Shown piece after piece: positions 8,093-16,617 of a DNA stretch of 64,000 bases. The stretch covers positions 33,304-97,303 of the forward strand of contig QHVI01000024.1 in assembly GCA_003223515.1 (NCBI GenBank). Reading direction: 5' to 3'. Below the pieces are notes generated by a model. The model did not search any database. It had not been told where the DNA came from and was given only the letters and a program-made list of their open reading frames with translations. The translations under genes and the position numbers were made by a program. Source of the stretch: Candidatus Angelobacter sp. Gp1-AA117. GTDB lineage: Bacteria > Acidobacteriota > Terriglobia > Terriglobales > Acidobacteriaceae. The first letter of the stretch is position 1. Each line of letters opens with the position of its first letter.

Positions 8093-10429
8093 CTATCTCC
8101 GCAAAATGGTGTTCTCGGGATCAAGCACGATGTCTTTCGTGCCTGCGGGAGCGTTGAGCGTGAATTCGGTTTTGGGCTCATCTACGAAGACGAATCCTAT
8201 GAACTGTGAATCTCCCTTGGCGTTTTTGCCGTAGACCGGCACGGCGGTCACCAGGTCTTTGGCGGCGTGACTCTCCTTGATCGTTCCGCTCACTTTCACC
8301 TGCTTTCCGGCAGGGACAAGATGCAGGTCTTCAACTTCGAACTGCGGAATCGAGATGCCGTTCACCCAGCTATCGAAAAACCAGTCAAGGCTCTTGCGAC
8401 CTTCATAGGTCAACTCCGGCGGAAGCACCTGCTCAAAAGCCTCCTGCAAATCGCGAGTCGAAATCTTGCCATGATCTGATTTGGCCAGCAGTCCTTTCAG
8501 TGCCTTGAAAAACAATGCATCGCTTTTGCCTCCGCTGGCCCGGCGCAAGGTGGTTCGCAGCATGTGGATAAGCCATGTGCCCCGGCCATACAGCACGGTT
8601 TCATAAGCCACAGGAAACATGGAAGAAGTCAGCCTTCCGCCGAGCGTGACCGGGCCAGCTTCAGCCACAATCCCATTGGGCGTGTCTTTCAACAGCTCTG
8701 CCCGGTAGTGGTCGAGCACAATCTTCATTTTTTCCGAGTCTTCATTCTCCAGCATGAGCAACGCGCTGTAATTGGCCAGCGCCTCAATCATCCATTCGTC
8801 GCGATACGACTGCCAGTCCACGGCATCACCCCACCATTGGTGGGCGGTTTCATGGGTGAGCATGAGTTCGCTGAAGAGCAGTTCCAGGTAAGTGTCTTTG
8901 ATTCCTAGCGCCGTCCGCTCACCTGGCGTCAGGAAAGCGGTGCTGGAAAGATAGATCAACCCCGGCCAGGACTGGCTGAGCAATGCGGGCAACTGCGTAA
9001 TTTCCAGGCTTGAATACGGAAACGGATCCAGTTCAGAGGAGAGAAACAGAATTGCATTGGCCGCCTGGTGGGCGGTTCGCTCGACCTGTTTCGCCGGTTC
9101 AGGATAAAGTCTGGCCCTGGCCAGGCGCTGCGCCAGCGATGCCTCAATATTCTGCGAGGCGTAAGAGCTCACGATGACATCGCCAGCGGAGGCTGATTCC
9201 GACTCGAACTTGCCCATATTGAATCCGGCGTGAGCAATGGGCTTGTCAGGAACAAAGCGGGTGATATGCTGACCGTTTTTGGTCGCGCTCGACACGCGTT
9301 TTCCTGTTGCAACCAGCGTCCAGTTGGCGGGGTACTCAAAGGTGAGATCAAAATTTGCAAACGCGGCCCCCGCTTGTGGATACCAGGTGCCCCGCGCGCC
9401 CACGTAGAGGACTTCGCCTCCGGCATCAAACATCACCGCGCCTGCGTACTTCAACGTGATCTTTACGGGACGCCCTTTCTCCAGCGCGGCAGGAAGGATG
9501 ATCGTCATCAGATCGTTGCCATGGCGCGCCAGCTCGGTGCCCTCGACCGACTCATTCTGGATAAATGCAACCGGTTTGCCATCGAGCTTTACCTCGCTGA
9601 CTTTCAGGTAGCGCGACAGTTCCAGAATGAGAGCACGCTGCCCCGGTCTTCCGGCAAAGAGGGTTAATTCCGCCTCTACCTCAAGATTTGTGGGAGGCTC
9701 AACTTTCGAATGAAGGCGGAAATCTGAAATACGAATGGGCGCGGGGAGCGACGGGCCTTTGGCTTCCCGGACGGAACGCATGGGAAAAGACGTCCAGACA
9801 TCGAAAATGATCGATCGCTCGCTCTGCGCAGCCTGGGCCACGGAGAACTGCTCAGGTGTGTTGGTGTTGAAGAACACATCGAAGAGTCCGAGGGTTGAGC
9901 CCAGCAGCCGCAGGTGAAAATAGTGGGAGGAGGTGTCTCCGGCGTTGGTCATGGACTGCAGAAGCACCAGGCTATCCGAGCGCGCCAGCGTGCGCGCCGG
10001 CTCCTGCCAGCGATTTACAAACTCCTGCGCGTCTTCCGGCTCACGGAAGCCGGCGCGCAGTTCCTCCGCGAGCTTGTCATCAAAGAAGCGCAGGAAAGCA
10101 GTTCTGAAATGCTCATCCAGCACGCTCTGCCTGGTAAAGAGCGCGAGGGAAGTTCGTTCCGCGCGTCCCGGTGGAACCAGCAGAATCTCACCTTCGCCTT
10201 CAAAAACCGCGCCGGTAATATGCCCGTCTACCGCCTGGATGAAGGCAATCGTTCCATCCTCCAGCACAACGTGCAGGTCTTCCCGATCGATGGCAACCTG
10301 TCTGATTTTGTGGACATCGGCAGCGCTCAATACCGGATTGAGCAGTTGGCGATAAATTCCAAGCGCCGGATCCTGCGGGGCGGCGGATTGCGCATGTCCC
10401 AGTGCCGCGAGCAGCAGGCAGACCGTCAT
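8093..10429 (-). CDS. exported M1-family zinc metallopeptidase
   Basis: Predicted periplasmic aminopeptidase-like gluzincin of 778 residues from ATG 10429. The N-terminus (MTVCLLLAALGHAQSA) is a short signal peptide; a GTG at 10465 would extend it to MWKLGVYLITKIMTVCLLLA, which is also plausible, and neither start has a good ribosome site. The zinc motif H526-E-T-A-H530 followed by E549 fits HExxH-x18-E exactly, with the M1 signature HQWWGD after it. The usual GAMEN exopeptidase motif is not evident; QSWPGLIYLSSTAF occupies that region, so specificity may differ from classical aminopeptidases. An N-terminal region of about 250 residues precedes the M1 beta saddle and is probably structural. 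It is divergent from the TPR peptidase at 10476, with starts less than 50 bases apart. Confidence 0.9.
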   Translation of the reverse strand: MTVCLLLAALGHAQSAAPQDPALGIYRQLLNPVLSAADVHKIRQVAIDREDLHVVLEDGTIAFIQAVDGHITGAVFEGEGEILLVPPGRAERTSLALFTRQSVLDEHFRTAFLRFFDDKLAEELRAGFREPEDAQEFVNRWQEPARTLARSDSLVLLQSMTNAGDTSSHYFHLRLLGSTLGLFDVFFNTNTPEQFSVAQAAQSERSIIFDVWTSFPMRSVREAKGPSLPAPIRISDFRLHSKVEPPTNLEVEAELTLFAGRPGQRALILELSRYLKVSEVKLDGKPVAFIQNESVEGTELARHGNDLMTIILPAALEKGRPVKITLKYAGAVMFDAGGEVLYVGARGTWYPQAGAAFANFDLTFEYPANWTLVATGKRVSSATKNGQHITRFVPDKPIAHAGFNMGKFESESASAGDVIVSSYASQNIEASLAQRLARARLYPEPAKQVERTAHQAANAILFLSSELDPFPYSSLEITQLPALLSQSWPGLIYLSSTAFLTPGERTALGIKDTYLELLFSELMLTHETAHQWWGDAVDWQSYRDEWMIEALANYSALLMLENEDSEKMKIVLDHYRAELLKDTPNGIVAEAGPVTLGGRLTSSMFPVAYETVLYGRGTWLIHMLRTTLRRASGGKSDALFFKALKGLLAKSDHGKISTRDLQEAFEQVLPPELTYEGRKSLDWFFDSWVNGISIPQFEVEDLHLVPAGKQVKVSGTIKESHAAKDLVTAVPVYGKNAKGDSQFIGFVFVDEPKTEFTLNAPAGTKDIVLDPENTILRR

Positions 10430-10475
10430 TATTTTGGTAATCAGGTAAACCCCTAACTTCCACACCGGCACATAC

Positions 10476-11897
10476 TTGCTACAATTTTTGGGCTTGCGAT
10501 TCAAGTTCATATACCTGTTTCTGGCGGCCATCTGCATGGCCGCGCAGGCCGACGTCATCCATCTGAAGAATGGAAAAAGCATTGTTGCCGATTCTACCCA
10601 CGAAGTGAATGGACGGGTAGAGTACACCGTCGGCGAAAACACTTTTGCCATCCCGCTGTCGCTGGTTGAAACAATAGACGCAGGAATGCCTGCCAGTGTT
10701 CCCGGCGCATCCCAGCCTGCCCCTTCCGAAGACGTACCCAGGCCCCCGGAAGTTCAGAATGGAAAGGATTTGATTGCCCAGGTCATCCGCGATGGGCAAA
10801 TCGATGCCGCGGCCCTGAGGAGCATTGAGGCGCAGGGGAATGCCGATCTGTCAGCGGCTGCGAACCTGGTGGCTGCCAATTTTGAGGAGAAGCGCAACCA
10901 CCTGAACGAGGCGGCACGTTACTTTAACACTGCACTGGGTTTTGCTCCCAATTACGCCGTGTTGCTGGAGCATTATGCCTCAGTGCTGGTGAAACTGGGC
11001 AAGCCGGCGGAAGCCATTCTTTATGGGGAGCGCGCTACCCGCGCCAGCCCTGAAGCGTCTGAAGCCTTTGCTATCCTCGGCTATGCCTATTACAAGAATG
11101 AGCAGTTACGCGAGGCCATTGCCGCATGGAAGAAATCCCTGGCATTGAAGAAAGACTCCAAGGTGGAGGAACTGCTGGCCCGTGCCGAGCGCGAAGACAA
11201 AGCTGAAGCTGACTACCGCGAGCAGCAGAGCAGCCATTTCGTTCTGCGTTATGAGGGATCACAGGCGCCTGACAGTCTCCGCACTGACATTCTTTCTGTG
11301 CTCGAAGAGCACTACAGCACGCTTCAGCGCGACTTGGGTGCAGCCCCGGGCAACATCTCGGTTTCCCTTTATACGAAACAGGCTTTCTTTGATGTAACCC
11401 AGGCCCCGGCATGGTCCGCGGCAATGAATGATGGAAAGCTGCGCATTCCCGTCTCCGGGCTGACCGGCATGACTCCGGCTCTTATGCGCGTGCTGCACCA
11501 CGAGCTTACCCACTCTTTCACCGGCTACATCACACACCGGCATCTGCCGCAGTGGCTCGACGAAGGCATAGCCCAAATGGAAGAGCCGCGCTCGGCTTCC
11601 ATGTTTGGGCCGCGCCTGGCTGCTCTCTACACTGCCGGACGGCAGATTCCGCTCGACCAGCTCGAAAGCACCTTTCAATCCTACGGACAGGACGAAGCCT
11701 TTGTAGCCTATGCTGAAGCTCTGGCGGCAGTAGAATGCATCCGCACCAATCACGGCATGGCGAATCTCGCGCAATTGCTGCAGAAATTGGGTTCTGGAGA
11801 GCCAATAGAATCAGCCCTGCGCAGCACGATTCACGGCGGCTATGCCCAACTGGAAGGTGAGATCACGGAATATTTGAAGAAGAATTACGGGCAGTGA
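10476..11897 (+). CDS. exported TPR protein with MA-like gluzincin peptidase domain
   Basis: Secreted or periplasmic 473-residue protein. After a signal peptide (FKFIYLFLAAICMAAQA) there is a short beta segment (VIHLKNGKSIVADST), TPR repeats at about residues 125-250 (NLNEAARYFNTALGFAPNYA-like units) and a C-terminal peptidase domain. The motif H342-E-L-T-H346 with LPQWLDEGIAQ (E363) fits the HExxH...E zinc site of the MA-like family. The start is unclear: TTG 10476 is the longest, TTG 10494 would still give the signal peptide, and no ATG precedes it. A TACAAT at 10480-10485 could be a -10 element, which would favour a start at or after 10494 on a leaderless or short-leader transcript. Confidence 0.85.
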   Translation: MLQFLGLRFKFIYLFLAAICMAAQADVIHLKNGKSIVADSTHEVNGRVEYTVGENTFAIPLSLVETIDAGMPASVPGASQPAPSEDVPRPPEVQNGKDLIAQVIRDGQIDAAALRSIEAQGNADLSAAANLVAANFEEKRNHLNEAARYFNTALGFAPNYAVLLEHYASVLVKLGKPAEAILYGERATRASPEASEAFAILGYAYYKNEQLREAIAAWKKSLALKKDSKVEELLARAEREDKAEADYREQQSSHFVLRYEGSQAPDSLRTDILSVLEEHYSTLQRDLGAAPGNISVSLYTKQAFFDVTQAPAWSAAMNDGKLRIPVSGLTGMTPALMRVLHHELTHSFTGYITHRHLPQWLDEGIAQMEEPRSASMFGPRLAALYTAGRQIPLDQLESTFQSYGQDEAFVAYAEALAAVECIRTNHGMANLAQLLQKLGSGEPIESALRSTIHGGYAQLEGEITEYLKKNYGQ

Positions 11898-11924
11898 CAC
11901 TGCAAAAATCAATAGAATATCTGA

Positions 11925-11954
11925 TATAATTTCTATTGGGAAACCCAATATAAT
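11925..11954 (+). promoter_or_regulatory. promoter/operator region of the toxin-antitoxin operon
   Basis: Two TATAAT hexamers (11925-11930 and 11949-11954) flank or overlap a perfect inverted repeat, TATTGGG at 11934-11940 and CCCAATA at 11944-11950, separated by AAA. It lies 16-20 bases upstream of the antitoxin ATG. Ribbon-helix-helix antitoxins usually bind such palindromes to repress their own operon, so this is the likely operator. Confidence 0.65.
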
Positions 11955-11969
11955 CTCTGGGACGCTGCC

Positions 11970-12218
11970 ATGGCCATAGCAAGAACGACAAAGAGCTTAT
12001 CTTTAGATAGAGGAGTCTTGGATGAAGTCGAGCGCACAAAAGGCGCTGCTTCGACCAGCGAGAGAATCAATGCTTTGATCAGAATCGGCCTGGAAGTTGA
12101 GCGTAAGGAATCCTTACATGCCGAAGCTGAAGCATTTTTCAAATCAGAGGATGACAGAACTGCTCGTCGTGCATTGCAGTCAGCTTCCATAAAATCCATT
12201 AGCAGAGAGAACGACTAG
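11970..12218 (+). CDS. antitoxin, ribbon-helix-helix-like (MazE-equivalent)
   Basis: An 82-residue protein predicted to neutralise the MazF-type toxin encoded one base downstream and to bind the palindrome upstream. Residues about 5-48 fit a ribbon-helix-helix domain: a short strand (TKSLSLDRGVLDEV) followed by two helices containing STSERINALIRIGLEVE. The C-terminal half is charged and probably unfolded (HAEAEAFFKSEDDRTARRAL), as expected for the toxin-binding tail. No closer family name can be given from sequence alone. Its stop (12216-12218) is separated from the toxin ATG by a single base. Confidence 0.8.
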   Translation: MAIARTTKSLSLDRGVLDEVERTKGAASTSERINALIRIGLEVERKESLHAEAEAFFKSEDDRTARRALQSASIKSISREND

Positions 12219-12219
12219 C

Positions 12220-12573
12220 ATGGCTCGGAAACGTGGCGCCAAACCCCATGGTTGGTGTCCACGAAGAGGTGAAATTTGCCTTTTTGATCTGGATAAAGAA
12301 AGACCTGCCGTAGTCATCTCTACAGATGCCCTTAACCGGTTCTCTTTGGACGTATGCATTGTGCCTATTTCAAAGGTAGAACATAAACAATTCTCTTTGC
12401 GTCCAAAGCTAAAGGCGGGTGAAGGAGGATTGAATCATGATTCCTGGGTTAAATGTGATCAGGTCACTACACTCGAAAAGAGCTTAGCTGTGTATCCTGC
12501 CCTAGGCGTTTTAACTCAGGAATCTCTGCGCCGAATCGAAGAAGCGATCAGCATTGCTCTTGAGCTTCTTTAG
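12220..12573 (+). CDS. MazF/PemK-type mRNA interferase toxin
   Basis: A 117-residue predicted endoribonuclease toxin that cleaves mRNA at short sequences. Family features are RRGEICLFDLD near residue 15, KERPAVVIS at about 27-35, a VCIVPIS strand at about 45 and LNHDSWVKCDQVTTLEKSL at about 75-93, the last corresponding to the conserved S/T-containing catalytic strand (usually D-Q-I/V). The extended N-terminus MARKRGAKPHGW is slightly long for the family. It is in the normal antitoxin-toxin order with a one-base gap, so the unit is almost certainly a type II module. The cleavage site cannot be predicted. Confidence 0.87.
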   Translation: MARKRGAKPHGWCPRRGEICLFDLDKERPAVVISTDALNRFSLDVCIVPISKVEHKQFSLRPKLKAGEGGLNHDSWVKCDQVTTLEKSLAVYPALGVLTQESLRRIEEAISIALELL

Positions 12574-12590
12574 CTCAGTGATCATACCGG

Positions 12591-12950
12591 TCACAAGCGA
12601 AACCGTATAGTGAACACGCTTTCCACTTGAACCGGCTCCCCATTGAGCAGATACGGCTTGAACTTCCATTGCATCATCGCATCTACGGCAGCGCCAGTGA
12701 GTGATGGAGGACCTGACATCGGCTTTGCCTTGATGACATTTCCTTGCTTATCGATTAGGATGCGCAAAACTACATCTCCCTGAACGCGGTTGTCCTTCGC
12801 CTCTTGCGGGTACTGAGGATCAACCTTAACGAGAATGCTTCCTTCCAGCACTCCCTGGGAAACCCTGATTCTTTGCGCGGGAGCCTGCTGGCCTGAGGCC
12901 AATGCTGACAGCATACCCAAAATAGTGACAATAACGATCTTATATCTCAT
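12591..12950 (-). CDS. exported TonB C-terminal domain protein
   Basis: A 119-residue protein with signal peptide (IVIVTILGMLSALASGQ) and one TonB C-terminal domain covering about residues 35-119: VDPQYPQEAKDNRVQGDVVL, LIDKQGNVIKAKPMSGPPSL, AVDAMMQWKFKPYLLNGEPV, then VFTIRFRL. It lacks the membrane anchor and proline-rich linker of a true TonB, so it is unlikely to energise receptors directly; stand-alone exported copies are common in Acidobacteriota and their role is unknown. It converges on the mazF gene, with only 17 bases between the stops. Confidence 0.88.
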   Translation of the reverse strand: MRYKIVIVTILGMLSALASGQQAPAQRIRVSQGVLEGSILVKVDPQYPQEAKDNRVQGDVVLRILIDKQGNVIKAKPMSGPPSLTGAAVDAMMQWKFKPYLLNGEPVQVESVFTIRFRL

Positions 12951-13006
12951 AGCGCTTCATTATAAGGACAGAAATCCCGAATTGGCTGCGTGCAGCACTT
13001 AAAAAC

Positions 13007-13200
13007 AGGGCAATCGCATGAAAAGATTTCGATGCTGTTTGAGGTAGAACTATGCCGCCCGCTTCGCGGGCTCCCCCTGTTTTCTCACCTATTACCCACA
13101 GCTTGCGCTGTGGGCTAGAAGAATCTCGCCAAGCTTCGCTGGCTAGGATCCCGAGTCAAATTGAGCCCAGAGGACAAAAACGTTTTCATGCGATTGCCCT
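13007..13200. mobile_element. small non-autonomous element, copy A, with 18-bp inverted termini
   Basis: A 194-bp unit bounded by perfect inverted repeats: AGGGCAATCGCATGAAAA at 13007-13024 and its reverse complement at 13183-13200. Immediately outside, GCACTTAAAAAC occurs on both sides (12995-13006 and 13201-13212), as expected for a target duplication of 12-13 bp. There is no transposase inside, so it would have to be moved in trans. The interior holds a copy of repeat R1 (13051-13147). A second copy with related ends lies at 52703-52926. The duplication length would fit an IS4-like transposase, which is inference. The rest of the gap 12951-13506 shows no gene; an R5-like TTACCCAATTAC sits near 13478. 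Confidence 0.85.
13051..13147. repeat. R1 triple-hairpin repeat inside element A
   Basis: About 95 bases with consecutive small palindromes: GCCCGCTTCGCGGGC, CCCACAGCTTGCGCTGTGGG and CCAAGCTTCGCTGG. A second copy of the same order and spacing is at 44431-44525, sharing TAGAAGAATCTCGCC between the last two hairpins. It resembles a REP/BIME-like intergenic repeat and lies within the mobile element. Confidence 0.75.
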
Positions 13201-13506
13201 GCACTTAAAAACATATTGGTACAACTCTCAGGTTTCTGGTGTCTAATCTACATGAGCTGCCGACAAGAGTTTCCCGCCCATTATCCCAGTCCCACTCTGG
13301 AGTTGAACTATGCGTAAAGCTATCAGCTTTGGTTTTTATCAAAGAAACAAGGCGGAATGGATTCCAAGGAAAACGAAGAATTCCTGCGTGAATTTCTCTC
13401 GGAAAGATATATGTCCATAATCTTCAACGAGCATTCATAAAACTTTACGGCTAAACAGCCCAGGTAATCTTCCCCCATTACCCAATTACTGCTACGATTC
13501 CGCTTT

Positions 13507-15150
13507 ATGAAGCGTTTGTGGATTATCCTCGGCATCGTCCTGGGCGTTATCATTCTCACGGTTCTGCTTGTGCCGCTTTTCATCAACGTGGACAGCTTCC
13601 GTCCGGAGATTGAAAGCAAGCTCTCCGCGGCCCTGGGGCGCAGGGTGAGCATTGGGAAAATCCAGGCTTCGTTTTTCAGCGGCGGCGCTGAAGCCAGCAA
13701 TATCGTCATCAATGACGATCCGGCATTTAACAAAGGACCGTTTCTGCAGGCGTCTTCCCTGCAGATCGGGCTTGAATGGATGCCCCTGATCTTCTCGCGC
13801 CAGGTGAAGGTCACCTCTTTGACGATCAAGAATCCTGATGTCCTGCTGGTGAAAAACAACGCGGGAAAATGGAATTTCTCCAGCATGGGCAATTCTTCCA
13901 CCCAGGCTAAACCGCAGCCCACGTCCGGAAAGACAACAGACTTCAGCGTAGACAAACTTCAAGTCGAGAATGGAAAGATCAGAATCGCGCGCACCAATGG
14001 CCATGCATTAGGCAAGCAGCATACCTACGACAAAGTAAACCTGCTGGCGCGCAATATCTCCACCACCTCTGCAGTTCCATTCAATTTGAGCGCGGTCACT
14101 CCGGGCGGAGGCGCACTGGAGATTGAAGGGAAAGCGGGCCCTCTGAACCATGAGGATTCCGCCAAGACACCTCTGGACGCCAAAGTCACTCTCGATCATG
14201 CCGACCTGGCGGCGTCGGGGTTGCTTGATCCGAGTTCCGGCCTGAGCGGTGTGATCGATTTTGACGGCCAGTTGAAATCTGACGGCCATCGGCTGCACTC
14301 TACCGGCAAGGCCAAGGCCAATAACCTGCGTCTGGTGAAGGGTGGCTCTCCTGCGCGGCAGGCTGTGAATCTTGACTACAACTCCGACTACGCCCTGGAC
14401 TCAGAAACGGGCACTCTCAACGCCAACCTCCACACGGGCGGGAGCACGGCCCACGCCAATGGCACTTTCAGCAGCCATGGCGAGACCACCAGCACTCATA
14501 TGAAGATCCAGGGCAATAAAATGGCCGTCAACGATATTGAAGGCCTGCTGCCGGCATTCGGCGTGGTGTTGCCTTCCGGTTCATCGCTTCAGGGCGGAGT
14601 GCTGAATGCCAATCTGGATGCGGAAGGCCCGCTTGACCACTTGGTGATTACAGGTCCGGTAGACATCTCAGGCGCCCACCTGAGCGGATTCAATCTGGCC
14701 TCCAAGCTGGGTCCGATTGCTGCGTTGACCGGCCTTCAACCCAGTTCAGATACGGTGATTCAATCCTTCAGCAGCGCGTTGCGCGTTGCCCCTGAAGGCA
14801 TTCGGGCGGACAACATCCTGCTGAGCATGCCTGCGATCGGCCAGCTTACCGGCAACGGGCTGATCAACAGCAACAATGCGCTCGATTTCAAGATGCTGCT
14901 CAAGTTGGCCAGTGGTAACGGCGGACTGCTCGGAAATTTCGCCAATATCTCGGGCGGCGCGCAAAACAAAGGTATTCCCTTCCTGATCCAGGGCACAACC
15001 TCAAATCCAAGCTTCCTGCCTGCGATTGGCGGACTCGGGAATTCGCTCAAATCATTAGCCTCGCCTCAGCAGGGCCAGCAGCAGCAAAGCCCGGCTCAAG
15101 GCCTTGGCGGCTTGCTGGGCAACATACTCAACAAGAAGAAAAAGCAGTAG
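13507..15150 (+). CDS. AsmA family protein
   Basis: A 547-residue envelope protein anchored by one N-terminal membrane helix (residues about 4-26, LWIILGIVLGVIILTVLLV), with the rest in the periplasm. The AsmA-type start is clear: FINVDSFRPEIESKLSAALG followed by GRRVSIGKIQASFFSGGAEA, then a long beta-rich body and a C-terminal AsmA_2-like region (LQGGVLNANLDAEGPLDHLV; LLKLASGNGGLLGNFANISG). The tail is rich in Gln and Lys. Related proteins affect outer-membrane assembly or phospholipid transport. It precedes a SurA-like chaperone in the same orientation, 118 bases away, so an envelope-biogenesis pairing is plausible. Confidence 0.9.
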   Translation: MKRLWIILGIVLGVIILTVLLVPLFINVDSFRPEIESKLSAALGRRVSIGKIQASFFSGGAEASNIVINDDPAFNKGPFLQASSLQIGLEWMPLIFSRQVKVTSLTIKNPDVLLVKNNAGKWNFSSMGNSSTQAKPQPTSGKTTDFSVDKLQVENGKIRIARTNGHALGKQHTYDKVNLLARNISTTSAVPFNLSAVTPGGGALEIEGKAGPLNHEDSAKTPLDAKVTLDHADLAASGLLDPSSGLSGVIDFDGQLKSDGHRLHSTGKAKANNLRLVKGGSPARQAVNLDYNSDYALDSETGTLNANLHTGGSTAHANGTFSSHGETTSTHMKIQGNKMAVNDIEGLLPAFGVVLPSGSSLQGGVLNANLDAEGPLDHLVITGPVDISGAHLSGFNLASKLGPIAALTGLQPSSDTVIQSFSSALRVAPEGIRADNILLSMPAIGQLTGNGLINSNNALDFKMLLKLASGNGGLLGNFANISGGAQNKGIPFLIQGTTSNPSFLPAIGGLGNSLKSLASPQQGQQQQSPAQGLGGLLGNILNKKKKQ

Positions 15151-15268
15151 TGGGTTACTTTCAAAGAAACTGACCCACTACCCATAATGCTGACATGCGT
15201 GTGGCTATCCTGAGCAGCGGCTGATAAAATAATGGGAACGTCTGCCCTTGAATTGGAATGTTCCATCT

Positions 15269-16459
15269 ATGTTCAAAAGAATTTCATTGTCCTCCCTCGT
15301 CCTGGTATTTTTCGCCGCTTTGCTGCCTGCGCAGCAGAGCAATGCTCCTCAGGAGCCCAATCGTGCTCAAGACAGCAACATTGTTGATGAGATCGTTGCC
15401 CGGGTCGGCAATTCCATCATTACCCGCGCCGATCTGGAAAAGGGCAAGCAGCTTTCCATCGAAGAGCTGAAACAGCGTTATCCTCAGGATTGGCAGAGCA
15501 AGTGGACAGAGCGCCAGAAAGACGTCTTACGCGACCTGATCGACCAGCAGCTTCTCCTCGAAAAAGGCAAAGAACTGGGAATCACCGGCGAGACTGAAAC
15601 CATCAAGCGGCTCAACGAAATGCGCCAGCAACTCGGGCTTGCCAACATGGAAGATCTGGAAAAGGCCGCCCAGCAGCAGGGAGTCTCCTACCAGGATTTC
15701 AAGCAGCAGATTCAGGATGGCTTCATTACTCGGGACGTCGTCCAGCGTGAGGTGGGTTCGCGCATTCATATTACCAACGAAGAAATTCAGGCCTGGTATG
15801 ACGCGCACCAGAAAGAACTTACCTCGGATGAGTCGGTAGTCCTCAGTGAAATCCTGGTCTCAACTCAGCCCCCCAAAGCGGCGGATGACAAGGACAAGAA
15901 CAAAGGCAAGGAAGAGAAGCCGCAGCAACCGCTGCCTGAAGACCCCGCCAAAGTTGCCCAGGCCCAGCAGAAAGCCGACGGCATTTTGAACATGCTGCGC
16001 AAAGGCGGAATGACCTTTGAAGACGCCGCCAAGAAACTCTCCGATGGATCGACTGCGGCTGATGGCGGCCCTATCGGCATATTCAAACGCGGTGAACTGG
16101 CTAAAGAACTTGAGGACAAGACCTTCTCCCTGAAAAAGGGCGAGTTCACTGACGTGATTCGCACCAAACAGGGTTTTCTCATCCTGAAGGTGCTGGAGCA
16201 TCGTCCGGCCGGTATTCCACCTATGAAAGACGTGGAAGACAAAATTCGTGAAGCTATTTACGTGCAGAAGCTCGAGCCCGCAGCCCGCACCTATCTCACC
16301 AAGCTGCGCGAAGAATCGTATATTGACGTTCGTCAGGGATTTCTAGATACCGGCGCCAGCCCGAACCAGTCCAAGCCGGTCATCATGGCCGCCAATGCAT
16401 CCGGCCCGGATGAAGCCAGGACTGCGAAGAAGAAGAAAAAGAAATTCCTGGTGTTTTAA
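15269..16459 (+). CDS. periplasmic SurA-like peptidyl-prolyl isomerase
   Basis: A 396-residue exported chaperone/isomerase. The signal peptide is MFKRISLSSLVLVFFAALLP; I prefer ATG 15269 to the in-frame TTG 15248 because the peptide then starts normally. The SurA N-terminal domain spans about residues 35-180 (VDEIVARVGNSIITRADLEK; LRDLIDQQLLLEKGKELGI; VQREVGSRIHITNEEIQAWY). A parvulin PpiC domain follows at about 190-310, split by a Lys- and Pro-rich insertion (DDKDKNKGKEEKPQQPLP), with the conserved FEDAAKKLSDGSTAADGGPI and GEFTDVIRTKQGFLILKVLE. Its likely role is folding of outer-membrane proteins. The tail ends in a run of lysines. Confidence 0.92.
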   Translation: MFKRISLSSLVLVFFAALLPAQQSNAPQEPNRAQDSNIVDEIVARVGNSIITRADLEKGKQLSIEELKQRYPQDWQSKWTERQKDVLRDLIDQQLLLEKGKELGITGETETIKRLNEMRQQLGLANMEDLEKAAQQQGVSYQDFKQQIQDGFITRDVVQREVGSRIHITNEEIQAWYDAHQKELTSDESVVLSEILVSTQPPKAADDKDKNKGKEEKPQQPLPEDPAKVAQAQQKADGILNMLRKGGMTFEDAAKKLSDGSTAADGGPIGIFKRGELAKELEDKTFSLKKGEFTDVIRTKQGFLILKVLEHRPAGIPPMKDVEDKIREAIYVQKLEPAARTYLTKLREESYIDVRQGFLDTGASPNQSKPVIMAANASGPDEARTAKKKKKKFLVF

Positions 16460-16617
16460 GCAACTGCTAATTGGCCAGACCCGCATCTGAATTGTTTGCA
16501 AGAGACATGCGTTAGTGCACGACCTCGATCGTGCCGATTAAGTCGGGAGCTAAAGGCCAAAGGCTATAGCAATTTTTCGAACTGCTGTAGGGTTCTTGAT
16601 CGTGCTCAAACAGTTTC

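Noticed and set aside
8093..10651. Longest start (10651) for the M1 peptidase
   Set aside because: The first 74 codons overlap the divergent gene's coding region and place the signal peptide internally; ATG 10429 or GTG 10465 is more likely.
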